Assembly: GCA_019925105.1 (NCBI GenBank)
Contig: JAHGAU010000011.1
Location: 496,001 to 560,000 of the forward strand
DNA from: Niebla homalea
Lineage: Eukaryota; Ascomycota; Lecanoromycetes; Lecanorales; Ramalinaceae
Reading direction: 5' to 3'
Length of the DNA stretch: 64,000 bases
A program made the translations under genes and the position numbers. Below, piece by piece: positions 38,378 to 48,477 of the stretch; within the stretch, counting starts at the first letter, position 1; the number at the start of each line of letters is the position of its first letter. Under the pieces are notes generated by a model. It was not told the DNA's origin and did not search any database. It was given only the letters and a program-made list of their open reading frames with translations.

Positions 38378-41202
38378 TCATACTTCGTCTTGCTCAATAT
38401 CTACATTCAAGCCATCCAAATCGCTCTGCAGTCCCGTCATTACCCCCATAGTCTGTCGAATCTCCGTCCGGGTGTTCGCCAAGGCAGCTTCATGCTGATT
38501 CCTGATCGCTCCGGCAGCAGCGATCCCAGCATCCCAGCCTCGACGCTTCGATTCCAACCTCTCACGCGTGCGCCGTGCGCGCGTGGCTTCATCCTCTGCT
38601 TGCGCTCTGCTTTGACGCATCGCGGGGACTACGCTAGGCAGCTGATGTCGCAAAGTGGTGTACTGCTTCTCACAGGCAAGCTGCTTCTCCACTTCAAGCT
38701 CGGCTGCTGCAAGAGTGGCTGTGGCCAGATGCAAAACTTCCGAGTGATCGGTGGCCAATTTGCCGAGGACATCGGAGATGGCTTTGACCTCGTGTATGAC
38801 CTTCTGATTTTCGGCTGCTGATTCGCGACAGGATTTGAGCCGGCCAAGGAGGTTATCACGGAAATTCCGAGCAAAATTGACGATCGAAGACGACGACTCA
38901 GACGGCATTGCCATGGGTGGGTTCGGCTTGACTCGGTCCAAAGTAGAGAGATTGGTCGCAGAGTCTTCTTGGATGAGAACGTCCTGTGAGGCACCGAGGA
39001 GCATGCTCTTGAGGATGGTGCGGTACAGACGACAATTCAGACTGGAGGGAATAGGTGAACCTGCCAAGACGCAAAAAGCGATAGCGATGACATGGATTCC
39101 GCAATCGAATGAGTTGCTCTGTTCCGGCCCGGGAACCCTTTTGAAAGTCCAGTTCGCAATGCCGAAGAGCTGCTGGGCAAACTTTGTAATCCGATCAGAC
39201 ACTTGAGCATGGTTTGGATTGATTTTGGAGTCGGGCTTGGTCACTGAGTTGTAATAGTAGATCTGCAAACCTGTCAGGTCTACCCAGGTGATTGCCCAGT
39301 GGTTCTCAAAGTGTAGCGGTATCAGGACACGGCTTGCATTCTTGACAGAAGGAACCTTCCGAGGAACCTGACGGCTAGCTCCAATCATGTCTAGGCAGGC
39401 AGAATCCAGTATCCGGGTTCCACCACTCGGACATGCGGCAATGGCCAATTCAATAGCAGTGGCGGAAAGCCATTGCCCCGGCGCCAACGTTGTCAGCGCA
39501 CCTCTGAGATCGGATGAGGGGATCTTTACGCTCTTATCTGATACAGGTCCTGGGTGTTTGTCGCGCGCATCAGTAAGATCATGGCTCCCAAATTCTGCAT
39601 TGCCTGGGAAAGCCTTTGCTACGCCCAAGGTATTGCTTCCCACGCCACCTGCATCTCCCTTGATGGAGGCGGCTTGCGTATCCAGTGTAGTATGCTTGTC
39701 ATTGAGCCCGTCACCGCTCGTAGTGATCTTCTTCTGAATGGCAGGTTCGGCCATGTGGTTATTGGTTTCTGCTGGGGACGTCAGGCCGGTATCGCAGTCA
39801 ATAGATTGCTCCAGAGAGTCGTTGGATCCTGATGAGGCAACATCCTCCCACGAGCCATCCGATGCAACCGATGCAGAGCGCTGAGAGTAAGGAGAGAGAT
39901 GTTGCGCATGGGTATTTCCAAACGAATGTCGGTCTTCCTGCTTGCTCTCTGGGAAATGTACTAGTTGGAGGGTGTCACGATCAACACTGGAATCATGCTC
40001 TTGGTCTTGCTTGGTCTTCAGCCTTTTCCGACTGTGCTGGTATCCGTCCAGATCTGTGTCCAAGAAGGATGAAGGCTTGTCCAGCTTGAACGGAGCGTGA
40101 CCGTCGTAGCTAGGAGGGGAGGCTTCTTGCTCGAGTTGTGCATCCATCGGGTCATCAAGGGACATTGGAAGCGACGGGGATGGACTCTGATACGTATCCG
40201 GTATATGGATGGCCCTGCCGATTTCAATACTCTTTGAAATATTAGCCGGGGCAGCCAGGTAGACGGAAAACCTCATACCACGTCGGATGCACCATCTGGG
40301 AACGATTCCTCTGCAAACTCTGCACTAGGAATCCCCTGATCCTTATCCTTTGAAGTATACTGACCGTCCACTAGGGAATTCTCTTGACCCGCTGCCACTT
40401 CTTCTTGGATTGTAGCCAGCGTTTTCTTCCGCCGCCGCCTCATGGAAACCAAGTTCGAATCAATCTCTCTCAGACTATCCACGACATCAGGAGGAGGAAT
40501 GGTTTCAGCGGTCGGTCCTCCTGAGCTCTCGATCACTTTTTGGACATCTTGAGGGATCAAAAACGGCACATTGCGGTGGCCAGCTGTCTTCTCCTTCTTT
40601 TGTGTCAGACGCGTGCAGATGGTGTTTGCCAGAAGACTCATTGCTTCCTTCAGGGGTAGTTGCAGCTCCGCTAGTGTAGCCAACTTCTCCGCTAGATTGC
40701 GGGATACGCGGCCGATAGAGGATGGTGTGGACTGATGATGAGACTGATGATGAGCCTGAGCCCCAACGAGAGCTTGAACCCCGACATGAAACTGGACCTG
40801 ACTTTGAACCGGAGCCTGAGTTTGAGTCTGAGTCTGCTGAGTGCGAGTCTGAGCTTGTCGATACGTGTCGTTCAAGATGTCCTGTGCAGAAACCCGCCAT
40901 GCTGTTGCAATTCTCCGGTCGTAATTTGTAAGGCGCCTACTCAAAGGTGTCCCCCTCTTCAGCTGCGTGTCCAATTCTTTGGATCCAATCGCTCTGCGAA
41001 TCTCCTCCCGCCAATCATGACATGATTCGGACACATTCGGAAGGCGACGCTCAAGATCCTCAACGAAAATCCAGACGGTGGCTATGGTGGTGGCGCATTG
41101 CTTCAATTGTTCATCCTTCTCTTGGACTGCCTGCAATATCAAAGACTTGCCCTCACTCAACGCTTCCAAGGGATCTGCAAGGTTATGAAGGAGCTCGGCC
41201 AT
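38378..41202 (-). CDS. Ulp1/C48-family (SUMO-protease-like) cysteine protease, N-terminal Gln-rich region, C-terminal coiled coil
   Basis: Two frames, 41,202-40,273 (309 aa) and 40,276-38,378 (632 aa), meet at an ATGA overlap. GTATGA at the junction is a good fungal 5' splice site. A 47-nt intron (40,278-40,232) with a GCTAAT branch-like site and an AAAG end would join them in frame into 925 aa. A 92-nt alternative ending in TATCAG is also in frame. The N-terminal part has a helical region and a Q/T/H-rich low-complexity stretch. The protease domain lies at residues 255-435 of the second frame: HFENHW (His326), YYYNS (Asn343 at the usual Asp position), PEQSNSFDCG (Gln386, Cys392). Residues 465-632 look like a coiled coil. 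The family cleaves SUMO/ubiquitin-like isopeptide bonds; lineage-specific fungal copies are common in accessory regions. The start ATG has a good context (GCGAAATGGCC). Activity is uncertain because of the Asn. Confidence 0.8.
40232..40278 (-). other. Candidate 47-nt intron in the C48 gene
   Basis: Begins GTATGAGG, contains CGGCTAAT 13-15 nt before the end, and ends TTTCAAAG. Removing it keeps phase 0 and skips both the TGA that ends the first frame and the ATG that starts the second. The AAG acceptor is less usual than CAG/TAG. A 92-nt form ending at about 40,187 with TATCAG is the alternative. Confidence 0.5.
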
Positions 41203-41745
41203 TTCGCCTACCCTTCATCAATCAACAACACCAATGAAGACCATTGGCAACGGTTGATGGGCGTCCAAAGCATCATTGAGAGCTTGCTGGGTTTCTGACG
41301 GGCTTGCGAGGATAGTCCTCTAGTATTGTAGAAGGAGCAATCGAAATGGACAAAGGTAATGGAGCAAAGTGGGTACACAGATAAGTGAAGGTAGATGCCA
41401 ACGAGGAGAAGCAGAGAATGAGAAGGAAGTCATACAACATATCTCATTATTGTAAGGCTGGTTGATTAGTCATCAGAAATCGTTGAGTAGGTGAGCCGAG
41501 TGGCTAGGCAGGCTTGGCAAGGCAGGAAGACTCTCTTATCATATATGTCTCTGATTTTCTGCTGAAATGATCACCCGAACCTCCAACATACCTAGAGACA
41601 CAATCAGCGAGAAGGCGTCCGTTAAGTGAAATACCCCTTCAGTGGCAAATCACATTTTGACACGCGAAGCTCATCTTATCATTATCAAGCTGTCCCTGAC
41701 TTTAGCATCCCCGGCTAAAGTTCAGAATATCACAAAGATGTTCTG
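41203..41745. promoter_or_regulatory. 5' flank of the C48 gene, up to the GC-rich cassette
   Basis: About 540 bp of ordinary composition without a convincing gene. It should contain the promoter of the minus-strand C48 gene. No clear TATA box or regulatory motif stands out; a CT-rich tract (AGACTCTCTTATC) lies near 41,528. Confidence 0.4.
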
Positions 41746-43640
41746 GAAAGAGGAGGATCTTATATATCCAGAATGGACATGAGCATCATCACGAAGATCA
41801 TCACTGACTTGCGCACTGTTGCGACCGTGGATGTCGTAATGGACAGCGACCCGAACGTGGGTCCCTCCTCGGACAAGATTACGCTCGAGTCCACCAAGAT
41901 GCACGAAATTGTGTGCAGATACGACTCCCTCTGCATGATCGCCCACAAGTCCTGGTCCAACCGCCCGTAGCCGCCAGTGAGTAAGTGCACGCAGGTGTTC
42001 ATCTGGATGATCGCCTCCAACAACCACTCCACGATCGCGTGGCCGTCCTCGACCCCTAACACGTTCGTGCACCTGTGGTCCATCCTGGACAGGATGAAGA
42101 ACGTGCTCACGTGCATGGACATGAGTGCATGGACATGAGTGCATGGACATGACCTGGTTGATGGGCTCGAGGACCTGCGTGAACTACTGCACGACCACCG
42201 TCATGGACGGACCCACGGACGCACACATGTACGTGAAGGAGCACAAGAACCCGACCTCGATTCTGCTCATGAAGGGGGACAAGCAGGTTTTCAAGCACGC
42301 GACCGTGGGGAGGGACTTCGTGTCGTACATGGACTTCCAGACGAGCACGAAGCTGCCCAAGGTCGTGGAGACGCTCAACGTTTCGCAGATGTACCTCAGG
42401 TCGCATCCAGTGGGGAGTTCAGGTCCGCCAGCTTCATCCAGTTCTTCTTGTCGGTCAGCTCCGTCTTCTTCATCTCGCGCAGCATTGTGGTGACGGTCGC
42501 CAGCACGCTCATGTTCTTGAGTCTGTACCCGACGTGCTTCGTGATCGCGTTCATCTTCAAAATCGAGCACCAGACCTCCCAGTTGTTCGGGGCCACGGAC
42601 ACGGACGCTGCCGGGTCGATGGCGAACATCACGCTCCCGTTCCTCTCCACGACTATGGGCGTCTTCAGGGACGGGATCAGCTGTGAGATTGGATGCACCA
42701 TCGCCTCCGGGGGCCATCTTCGAGGCCATGATCATGGTGGTGAGCACCGACCTGATGTCCTTCCCCTCCTGGTTCTTCTGCACGTTCATCCACGTCTCTG
42801 GGTACGAGATCGGCACGTCGTCCTTGGCCGTCCTCGAGATCATCTTCGACAAGTAGACCGTGGAGGCCCCCTTGACCTTGGGCAGTGGCTTGGACATGGA
42901 CGTCTCGTAGAGCACGGGGCAGATCTTGATGTAGATCGAGGCCACCTTCGCCTCGTCGAGCATGACCACGGACGAGGGTCTCTTCATCATGTAGTACCTC
43001 ATCGCGGCCACGAGCAGGGAGGCCAGTGCGGTTCCCCACCACGGATGGCCTTGTGACGTAGCCCTGGGGCGCGACCACTGAGTTGCTCTTGAACAAGCTC
43101 GCGTCCGTCGCCGAGTCGAATTGCGTGAAGGGGTTCGTGGTCTGGCTCGCGACCGTGTTCACCCGGACCGTCGGCTCACGCTCCCGTAGTCGACTCGAGC
43201 GTCTGCGCGTAGGTGTAGCCCCCGGCTGCACGCTGTCGCTCTTGGTCACGCTCTCGCCCACAGCTCCGTCCAGGGACACGTTTCCGCTCCTAATCGCGTT
43301 CATTCATGTCGTCGTCGAAGTAGTTGGAGTTCACCTTGCTCCTGCCCCTGCTCTTGCAGAACTCCGCGAACATGGGGGCGGTCTTGGCCGTGCTCGAACG
43401 CCGTACCGTACTCACTGCTGTCCTCCTCCGCGTTCATCCTGTTCATCAGGTTCGTGATCATGCTGAACTCATGTTGACGGCTATGTACACGTGCGGGCCG
43501 GCGGTCACGCTCTCGAGTGCGCTTGGGGCTAGCTTGTGACAATCAACCACGCGGTGGAGTACGACACCTTGACCTGCTCGCCCACCGCCACCCTCACGAC
43601 GCCGCCCGGAGCGTATAAACGACCTCTGTCAAGTGCATGT
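41746..43640 (-). pseudogene. Virus-like cassette gene 1: large unknown protein, broken by frameshifts
   Basis: Minus-strand coding can be followed from an ATG near 43,640 to a TAA near 41,755, about 1.88 kb or 620 codons, but only by switching frame at least five times (near 43,595, 43,520, 43,400, 43,040, 42,700, 42,410 and 42,150). Clear blocks: VRVAVGEQVKVSYSTAWLIV, SMITNLMNRMNAEEDSSEYG, APMFAEFCKSRGRSK, TTNPFTQFDSATDASL, MRYYMMKRPSSVVMLDEAKV, ISYPETWMNVQKNQ, NNWEVWCSILKMNAITKH, DKKNWMKLADLNSPLD, and a hydrophobic C-terminus (SVMIFVMMLMSILDI). Third codon positions are nearly all G/C, unlike the flanking fungal genes. I recognise no family; it resembles a structural-type protein of a compact DNA genome. 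Head-to-head with the exonuclease gene. Confidence 0.5.
42113..42150 (+). repeat. Tandem 14-bp repeat inside cassette gene 1
   Basis: ATGGACATGAGTGC occurs twice in tandem, followed by ATGGACATGACC. It lies at one of the reading-frame breaks, so replication slippage here may have disrupted the gene. Confidence 0.8.
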
Positions 43641-44595
43641 CTCCTGCCCCACCCCAAGGCCGCTCACAGTCCCGGTCTAGTGGACGGGGTCGTGGCTTAA
43701 CTCGCGCGTACAAGAACGGCGTCGGTCACGTCGAGTCCGTCACGAACGGGGTGAGGCCGAACTTCACGTACTGCCCGTCCCCTGGCTGCTGTTCGGCCTC
43801 CTCGATAGCCGACTCCCCGGCGATGACCCTGAGGATTGGCTTCGAGCACTGCTACGACTACATCACCAGCGACGAGGTCGGGGCCAGGATCGCGGTAGCC
43901 AGAAGCGTGGCCGACGTCGGGAGGATGACCGTAATCTTTTACGACATCGAGCTCAGCAAAGACGGTCAGATCGAGTAGCTATCCGCCTTCGTGGAGTCGG
44001 GTGAGAGCTTCAGCACGTATATTAGGACGTCCGTAAGAACCAATATGAGCCCGGTCCTGAGGTTTATCCCGCCGTAGGTCTATAACGTACTCGCCGTCGA
44101 GCCTAAGAACGCGATAGCATTCTTAATCGACTGGATCAACAAGATATACTCCATAAATACGGGCGGGGGCTCTAAGGCGGCGGGTGTCGTGCTCGCGGCT
44201 CACTACGTTATACCACGACCACATCCACCAATAATATGGGGCGTTACGTTACCCCGTACAGGTTCTCGGACACCCTCCCGCTCTTTAAGCTGACCGTACA
44301 GAGGAACTCGAAGGCGACCCTCGCCAGCTTTATCACCAAGTACGCGCCCTGGGTCACGTACACCCCCCACGACGCCGACAGCGACAGCGACGCGAACGCC
44401 ATCAGATGCGTGATTATGACTGCGTTCCCGGAGACTAGGATGGCGTGCTTCGCCTTCAGCACCAGTTACAATAAATTCATAACGGTCACGGGCTTGGACA
44501 TGTACAAGTTCCCACCTCCGCCCGACTTCCCGGCCCGGGAGCAGAGGGCGGTGACGGAGTCGACCTGGGGCGAGAGCTCGTGCGTGCTATCCTAG
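43637..44595 (+). pseudogene. Virus-like cassette gene 2: DEDDh 3'-5' exonuclease (DnaQ-like), inactivated
   Basis: Three exonuclease motifs are visible in order. Motif I is FYDIELSKDGQIE followed by LSAF (about 43,935-43,992). Motif II is VVLAAH then a DH pair and YGALRY (44,190-44,250), with FSDTLPLFK after it (44,262-44,290). Motif III is PHDADSDSDANA (44,367-44,402), giving the H-x4-D of the DEDDh class. The family removes nucleotides from DNA or RNA 3' ends. Inactivating changes: TAG at 43,976-43,978 where Gln is expected, TAG near 44,074 and TAA near 44,215 at Gln-like positions, and frame changes around the second motif. A TATAAA string at 43,613-43,618 lies about 20 nt before the ATG at 43,637. 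The N-terminal part is Arg/Ser-rich. Tail-to-tail with gene 3. Which virus or element it came from cannot be told by eye. Confidence 0.6.
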
Positions 44596-44661
44596 TGGTG
44601 GGTGTTCGTGAGCGGCTCATGTTTTCGAAAACTCGACGCGTACCAGACCCCACGTGAAGAG

Positions 44662-45562
44662 CTACTCGTTCTCGTCGCCGTCCGTGGCCCCGAACATCTC
44701 CCTGCACTCCATCGCGCTGGTTGTGCTCTTCACCCAGTCGGGCGCGGACGCGTGGAAGGTCTCCATCTCGCTCCCACAGGCGGACTCGATTATGTTCGAC
44801 AACGCCTGCACCGTCATGTTAGCGGACCTCTCCACGGTCGTGTACTGGTGCATGAGCATGCAGATGATCGTGAAGACGTTCACGGGTTCGGCCGCGAGCT
44901 TGACCTCGTGCGCCAGGCCGTCCAGGTTCAGACCCTTGTGCACGACCTCGGGGTCGCCTAGCCCCTCGTTCACCTTGGATACGATGTCCGCCATCCCGTC
45001 CAGGCTCATGCCCACGCTCAGATCGACGCTCGCGCTCTGGGCCGGCACCACCTCCGTCGTCGTATCGAAGGGGTTGTACGGCTGGGTGCCCCCGCTGGTC
45101 TCGGGGCTCGCGCTCGGGTTGACGCTGTGCCCGCCTGCGCCTTCCTCTTGTTCGACTCGACCACCTGCCCGTACACGTAGTTCTTCATGGGCTCGCCGGT
45201 GTCCCTCCTCAGGAGCGGCGCCACGGGCTGAACCTCGTGCTCGTAGATGCCCCTGTCGCCCTCGAGCACCTAGGGCAAGGCCGCGGCTATGGCGTACGCC
45301 TCCTCCATCTTCTTCTGCATGTTCGAGCAGAATTCCGTGAACTCCTCCATGAACAGCAGCGCGTTCTTGAGCTCGTGCTCGCTCAAGGCGCCGCCCCTGG
45401 TTATGACCCTGTATACCTCCGCCTGTCTGGTCGTGACCTTGACCATGTCCGCATGCATGTCCTTATAGCCGGTCGCGTTCTCGGCCAGGGTCCTGATTAT
45501 GCTGTCGAGCACGATGACGTTGTGGCTCACGGCCTTGCCCTGAGGATCGACCAGCTGCCCGA
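44662..45562 (-). pseudogene. Virus-like cassette gene 3: unknown protein, 5'-truncated
   Basis: Minus-strand coding starts inside the cassette edge near 45,562 (GQLVDPQGKAVSHN) and continues through GYKDMHADMVKVTT, a helical block FMEEFTEFCSNMQKKMEEAY, a stop at about 45,270, YEHEVQPVAPLLRRDTGEPM, a frame change near 45,125, then TQPYNPFDTTTEVV, MSLDGMADIVSKVNEGL and a hydrophobic stretch VFTIICMLMHQYTTV before a TAG at 44,662. The apparent ATG at 45,587 is in AT-richer flanking DNA and probably not original. GC-rich third positions and an NPF motif are shared with gene 1. No family recognised. Confidence 0.45.
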
Positions 45563-45600
45563 AAGAATGGGAAAGAGGAGAAATCATATAACATCAGAAA

Positions 45601-46455
45601 TCATTACGCTAGATATCCACTGAGATCACAAAAATCCGCATTACTCACATCATCCTTAGACCCATTGATTTTGTGAGACCTCCTCTGTCACCTCAGTCAG
45701 AATCTTGCCCTCATTTTGAGCCCCGATGGATTGCTAGGGCTGCTCTGAAAATCGCTATGGTCGTTACTTGCCAGCAGAGCGGAGACAATGGAACATCCCG
45801 GACGATTTGCTTTAGGGGTGCACTCGAAATGTTTCTACCTCGGCTTATTACGGCAACAGGACCTTCCAAACAAGTCCTCTACCTGCCCCAATTCCCAATT
45901 ATAATACAGGATATCAGAAAGGAGGAGGCAGGGGAGGCTGGAAATGAAAAAGCGGGGCAGACCAAAGACGAGAAAGCAATCAAGAGACGGCGCCACAATC
46001 CAAGAGCCAAGCGAGCGAAGAGTCAATCAAGCTGGATGAGCTCGGTCAGCTAGGCGGGTGCTGGCTCCTCCTGAAGCATGTGATGAGGGTTCGTTTGTGG
46101 TTTGAAGTATTGGTGATGAAGCCATCTCCAATATATCAATGTGGGACAATTTGCGTCAAAACGAGCCTTCATAGATATAGACGACGGCTCTATGGGAACA
46201 AATAAGGGCAAGGCATAATACTTGTCGGTATAATGTGCGTCTGAAATATAGATATTACCTTGGTACTGATTCGTTCAAGATGCGGTTCACGAAGGTTGGA
46301 AAGGATCAGATGTTAAATTGACTCCCAACTTGTGACTGTCCCTCTCGGATTTCTATGCCTTGACACGATAACTGTCGGTGGGCTGGCTCTTCGTCACAAC
46401 TCTCCGTACTCATTGTCATCAATCATTGTTTTCTACATGACACAATCTTGTCCGA
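45601..46455 (+). other. Intergenic region with one possible small gene (45,673-46,053)
   Basis: Composition returns to normal right after the cassette. A 126-codon + strand frame at 45,673-46,053 ends in a Lys/Arg-rich tail with a bipartite nuclear-localisation-like pattern (KRRRHNPRAKRAK). It has no domain I recognise and may be a chance frame. The remaining 400 bp should hold the promoter of the next + strand gene. No RNA gene is visible. Confidence 0.3.
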
Positions 46456-46565
46456 ATGACCGTTCTAAAACCTTTTCCTGTGCCCTTCGTCTTTGACGGT
46501 TCACCATCGTCATCCCTTCATCAATATTCCCTCATTGCCTCCAATCCGGAACGCACCGACTCAAC

Positions 46566-47273
46566 ATGCCCGCTTCACGACACTCACGGTACCTTGGCAA
46601 GTCTCGCAGTGAACCCTACCCAACAACCAGATCAACCAGATCTCCGAGGCGAGGAGCTCCAGTCACTATGGACCCTTTTCCCTCGTCCACCACCCTCTCC
46701 GGCACAGTCATGTTCTGGACCTTCATCAGCCTCGCATCAGGCCAAGACATCGATGCCGCTGCCGCTGCCGGAGAGGTCTACTCACTGCAGGACGGAGACC
46801 AGATCTTGTTTGACTATATTCTCGTCAAGGTGAAGGAGCTGGTGGAGTGGAATCCCGTAGTGAATGGGTTTTTACACGATGGCTTGACGTCGACTGTTTC
46901 TTCCCAAAAGCTTTTCTCCTTTCTCCCTGTCCCGTTCGAGGAGCTATCGGGGCTCACCGTGAGGAGATGTTTGGCATTTCTGGAACGCGGCGAGGTTCAA
47001 GCTACCGCGTGGACGGCATCGCTCCATCTCGCGGCTTTGATCGCCATCATCAAACTTGGAAAAAAGATATGGAAGGGTCGCATCACAGGTCCATCTGGTC
47101 CCCTTGGTGGCGAAGATGATTCTGGGCTCAATCAACCTATCAGAGCTCAACTCGTCCGGCATCGAGGCCGCAACGGCCGTTTTCTCAGAGGCCCGCCCAC
47201 CATACGGATGCAGAACAAGGACAGCGACAGCAAAGAGAGGACCCGCCGAAACCTCGCCGGCAATCACTGGTAA
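46566..47273 (+). CDS. Hypothetical protein with one or two hydrophobic segments
   Basis: A 235-codon intron-free frame with ATG in a fair context (TCAACATGCCC). The first 34 residues are Arg/Ser/Pro-rich. An internal Met (MDPFPSS, residue 35) could be the real start, followed by a hydrophobic signal- or anchor-like stretch (TVMFWTFISLASG). A second hydrophobic helix lies near residues 146-165 (SLHLAALIAIIKLGKKIW), followed by a basic, low-complexity C-terminus rich in Arg, Asn and Gly. I do not recognise the family. A 125-codon frame that starts upstream at 46,456 is judged a shadow, since this one carries the more protein-like composition. Confidence 0.5.
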   Translation: MPASRHSRYLGKSRSEPYPTTRSTRSPRRGAPVTMDPFPSSTTLSGTVMFWTFISLASGQDIDAAAAAGEVYSLQDGDQILFDYILVKVKELVEWNPVVNGFLHDGLTSTVSSQKLFSFLPVPFEELSGLTVRRCLAFLERGEVQATAWTASLHLAALIAIIKLGKKIWKGRITGPSGPLGGEDDSGLNQPIRAQLVRHRGRNGRFLRGPPTIRMQNKDSDSKERTRRNLAGNHW

Positions 47274-47483
47274 AGCAAAATAGGTGACCATGAGCATGGG
47301 ATGTAGCTATAGTATGTCGCCTGCCGTTAGTCTAGATGCTGCCAGACCTCAGATTGTTTGCTGTAAAACGATACTCCAACTTGATCCAACTTGATTCCAC
47401 ATTGACCTCTGTTCCTCTTCCACAGCCATCATCAGAATAATCTCGTGCTCGTTACCCCCTCCTCTGAATCAACAAGGTCAATC

Positions 47484-47748
47484 ATGGCTGTAAGAATGAA
47501 ATTCTCTCTGCTATTTCCTCCCCCATGAGTCTGCTTCCCATTCTCCGTTGTCTTCATACACCGAAAAGTCTGCACACCCAGAGAAAAAGAATAAAGATCG
47601 CTAACCCAAGGGTCTACCTCCAGCCCCGCAGAAAGAAGAAACTGCCCAACCAACCCCCTTCAGATACCACCACCACCGCATCAGACATCACCACCAACAC
47701 CAACAGCGGCAGAAGCAACAACCCCGATCTCCCCCCCGCCACCACCAC

Positions 47749-47781
<33 letters not shown>

Positions 47782-48118
47782 AACAGCGCCACCCCATCCA
47801 CACCGTCCCCCTCACCCTCACCCCCACAACTCACGACGACCACACGAACCACACTACCAACTCCTCCTCAGCGCAATATTCTTCATCGCCGCAGGCTGGG
47901 CACTCCCCTACTCGGTCTCGTGTTTCCTCGCCAAGACGATCCCGAAAGGTCTGTGGCTTGCCTGGGCGTTCATATTACTGGTGTTTGTACTGCTGGGGAA
48001 TACGGTCGCGTTGGAGGTGTGGATGTGGGAGAGGTATGGTGGGTATGGGTGGGGGTATGAGTATGGTGGGGGGGAGGAGGGAGAGGGAGAGGGAGAGGGG
48101 GGTACGGATGGGGGATGA
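47484..48118 (+). CDS. Hypothetical two-helix membrane protein with low-complexity N-terminus
   Basis: The 197-codon open frame runs 47,525-48,118. A better start may be ATGGCT at 47,484 (context CAATCATGGCT), joined by a candidate intron 47,490-47,581 (GTAAGA...CCCAG) to the frame at AGAAAAAGAATA, giving a product that begins MARKRIKIANPRVY. The protein then has a basic stretch, a Thr/Ser-rich stretch, a run of Ala encoded by (GCC)n at about 47,752-47,781 and a His/Pro-rich stretch. Two transmembrane helices follow (LLLSAIFFIAAGWALPY and LWLAWAFILLVFVLLGN), then a Trp/Tyr/Gly segment and a Gly/Glu-rich tail. Family unknown; the architecture resembles many small fungal membrane proteins. Frames on the other strand here are shadows. 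Confidence 0.5.
47752..47781 (+). repeat. (GCC)n microsatellite
   Basis: About ten uninterrupted GCC triplets encoding poly-Ala in the frame of the two-helix membrane protein. Confidence 0.85.
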
Positions 48119-48477
48119 TTGATTGAGAAGGATGTTTCCTCGTGGGCTGGGATCTTGATTCGACGGACGGAGGAGAGGAGAGAGGAGGATTCGGTTTCCA
48201 GCTTTATCCTTGATGTGGTGGTGACCATTTCGCGGAGCTGACACGTGGAGGAGTCAAAGAAAAGATGTTTCTTCTTGTCTGCAGATAGCACTGATCCAAT
48301 AAAAGCGAAAGAGACCTTCGGGCGCGTCCTTAATATGAAGAGCCTGGTAAAGGGTTTTGCTTGGCTCATAAGAGCAACTGGAAGCTGCACCTAGGTGGAT
48401 GGATTATAACTTATAAGTACAAGTGAGGAACACCACCGGAATCCTCTCCGGTTCATGGAATACTTGCTTAATATATA
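48119..48477. other. Intergenic, between the membrane-protein gene and the minisatellite array
   Basis: Normal composition. No gene is supported. A minus-strand frame extending from the preceding gene (48,390-47,908) has low-complexity composition over its second half and is treated as antisense. Confidence 0.4.

Noticed and set aside
38360..38821. 153-codon + strand frame opposite the C48 gene
   Set aside because: Antisense to the coiled-coil region of a clearly supported gene; no domain of its own.
40722..40931. Acidic + strand frame rich in DDE/EPE
   Set aside because: It is the reverse reading of the Gln/Thr-rich repeat of the C48 protein.
42139..43056. 305-codon + strand frame in the GC-rich cassette
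   Set aside because: GC-rich DNA leaves several frames open. This one is rich in His, Arg, Gly and Asp from shifted codons, whereas the minus-strand blocks show ordinary protein composition.
44244..44462. 72-codon minus-strand hydrophobic frame in the cassette
   Set aside because: Antisense to the exonuclease motif II-III region, where the + strand carries recognisable catalytic motifs.
47908..48390. 160-codon minus-strand frame
   Set aside because: Half of it is antisense to the membrane helices and Gly/Glu tail of the + strand gene; the rest has no recognisable feature.
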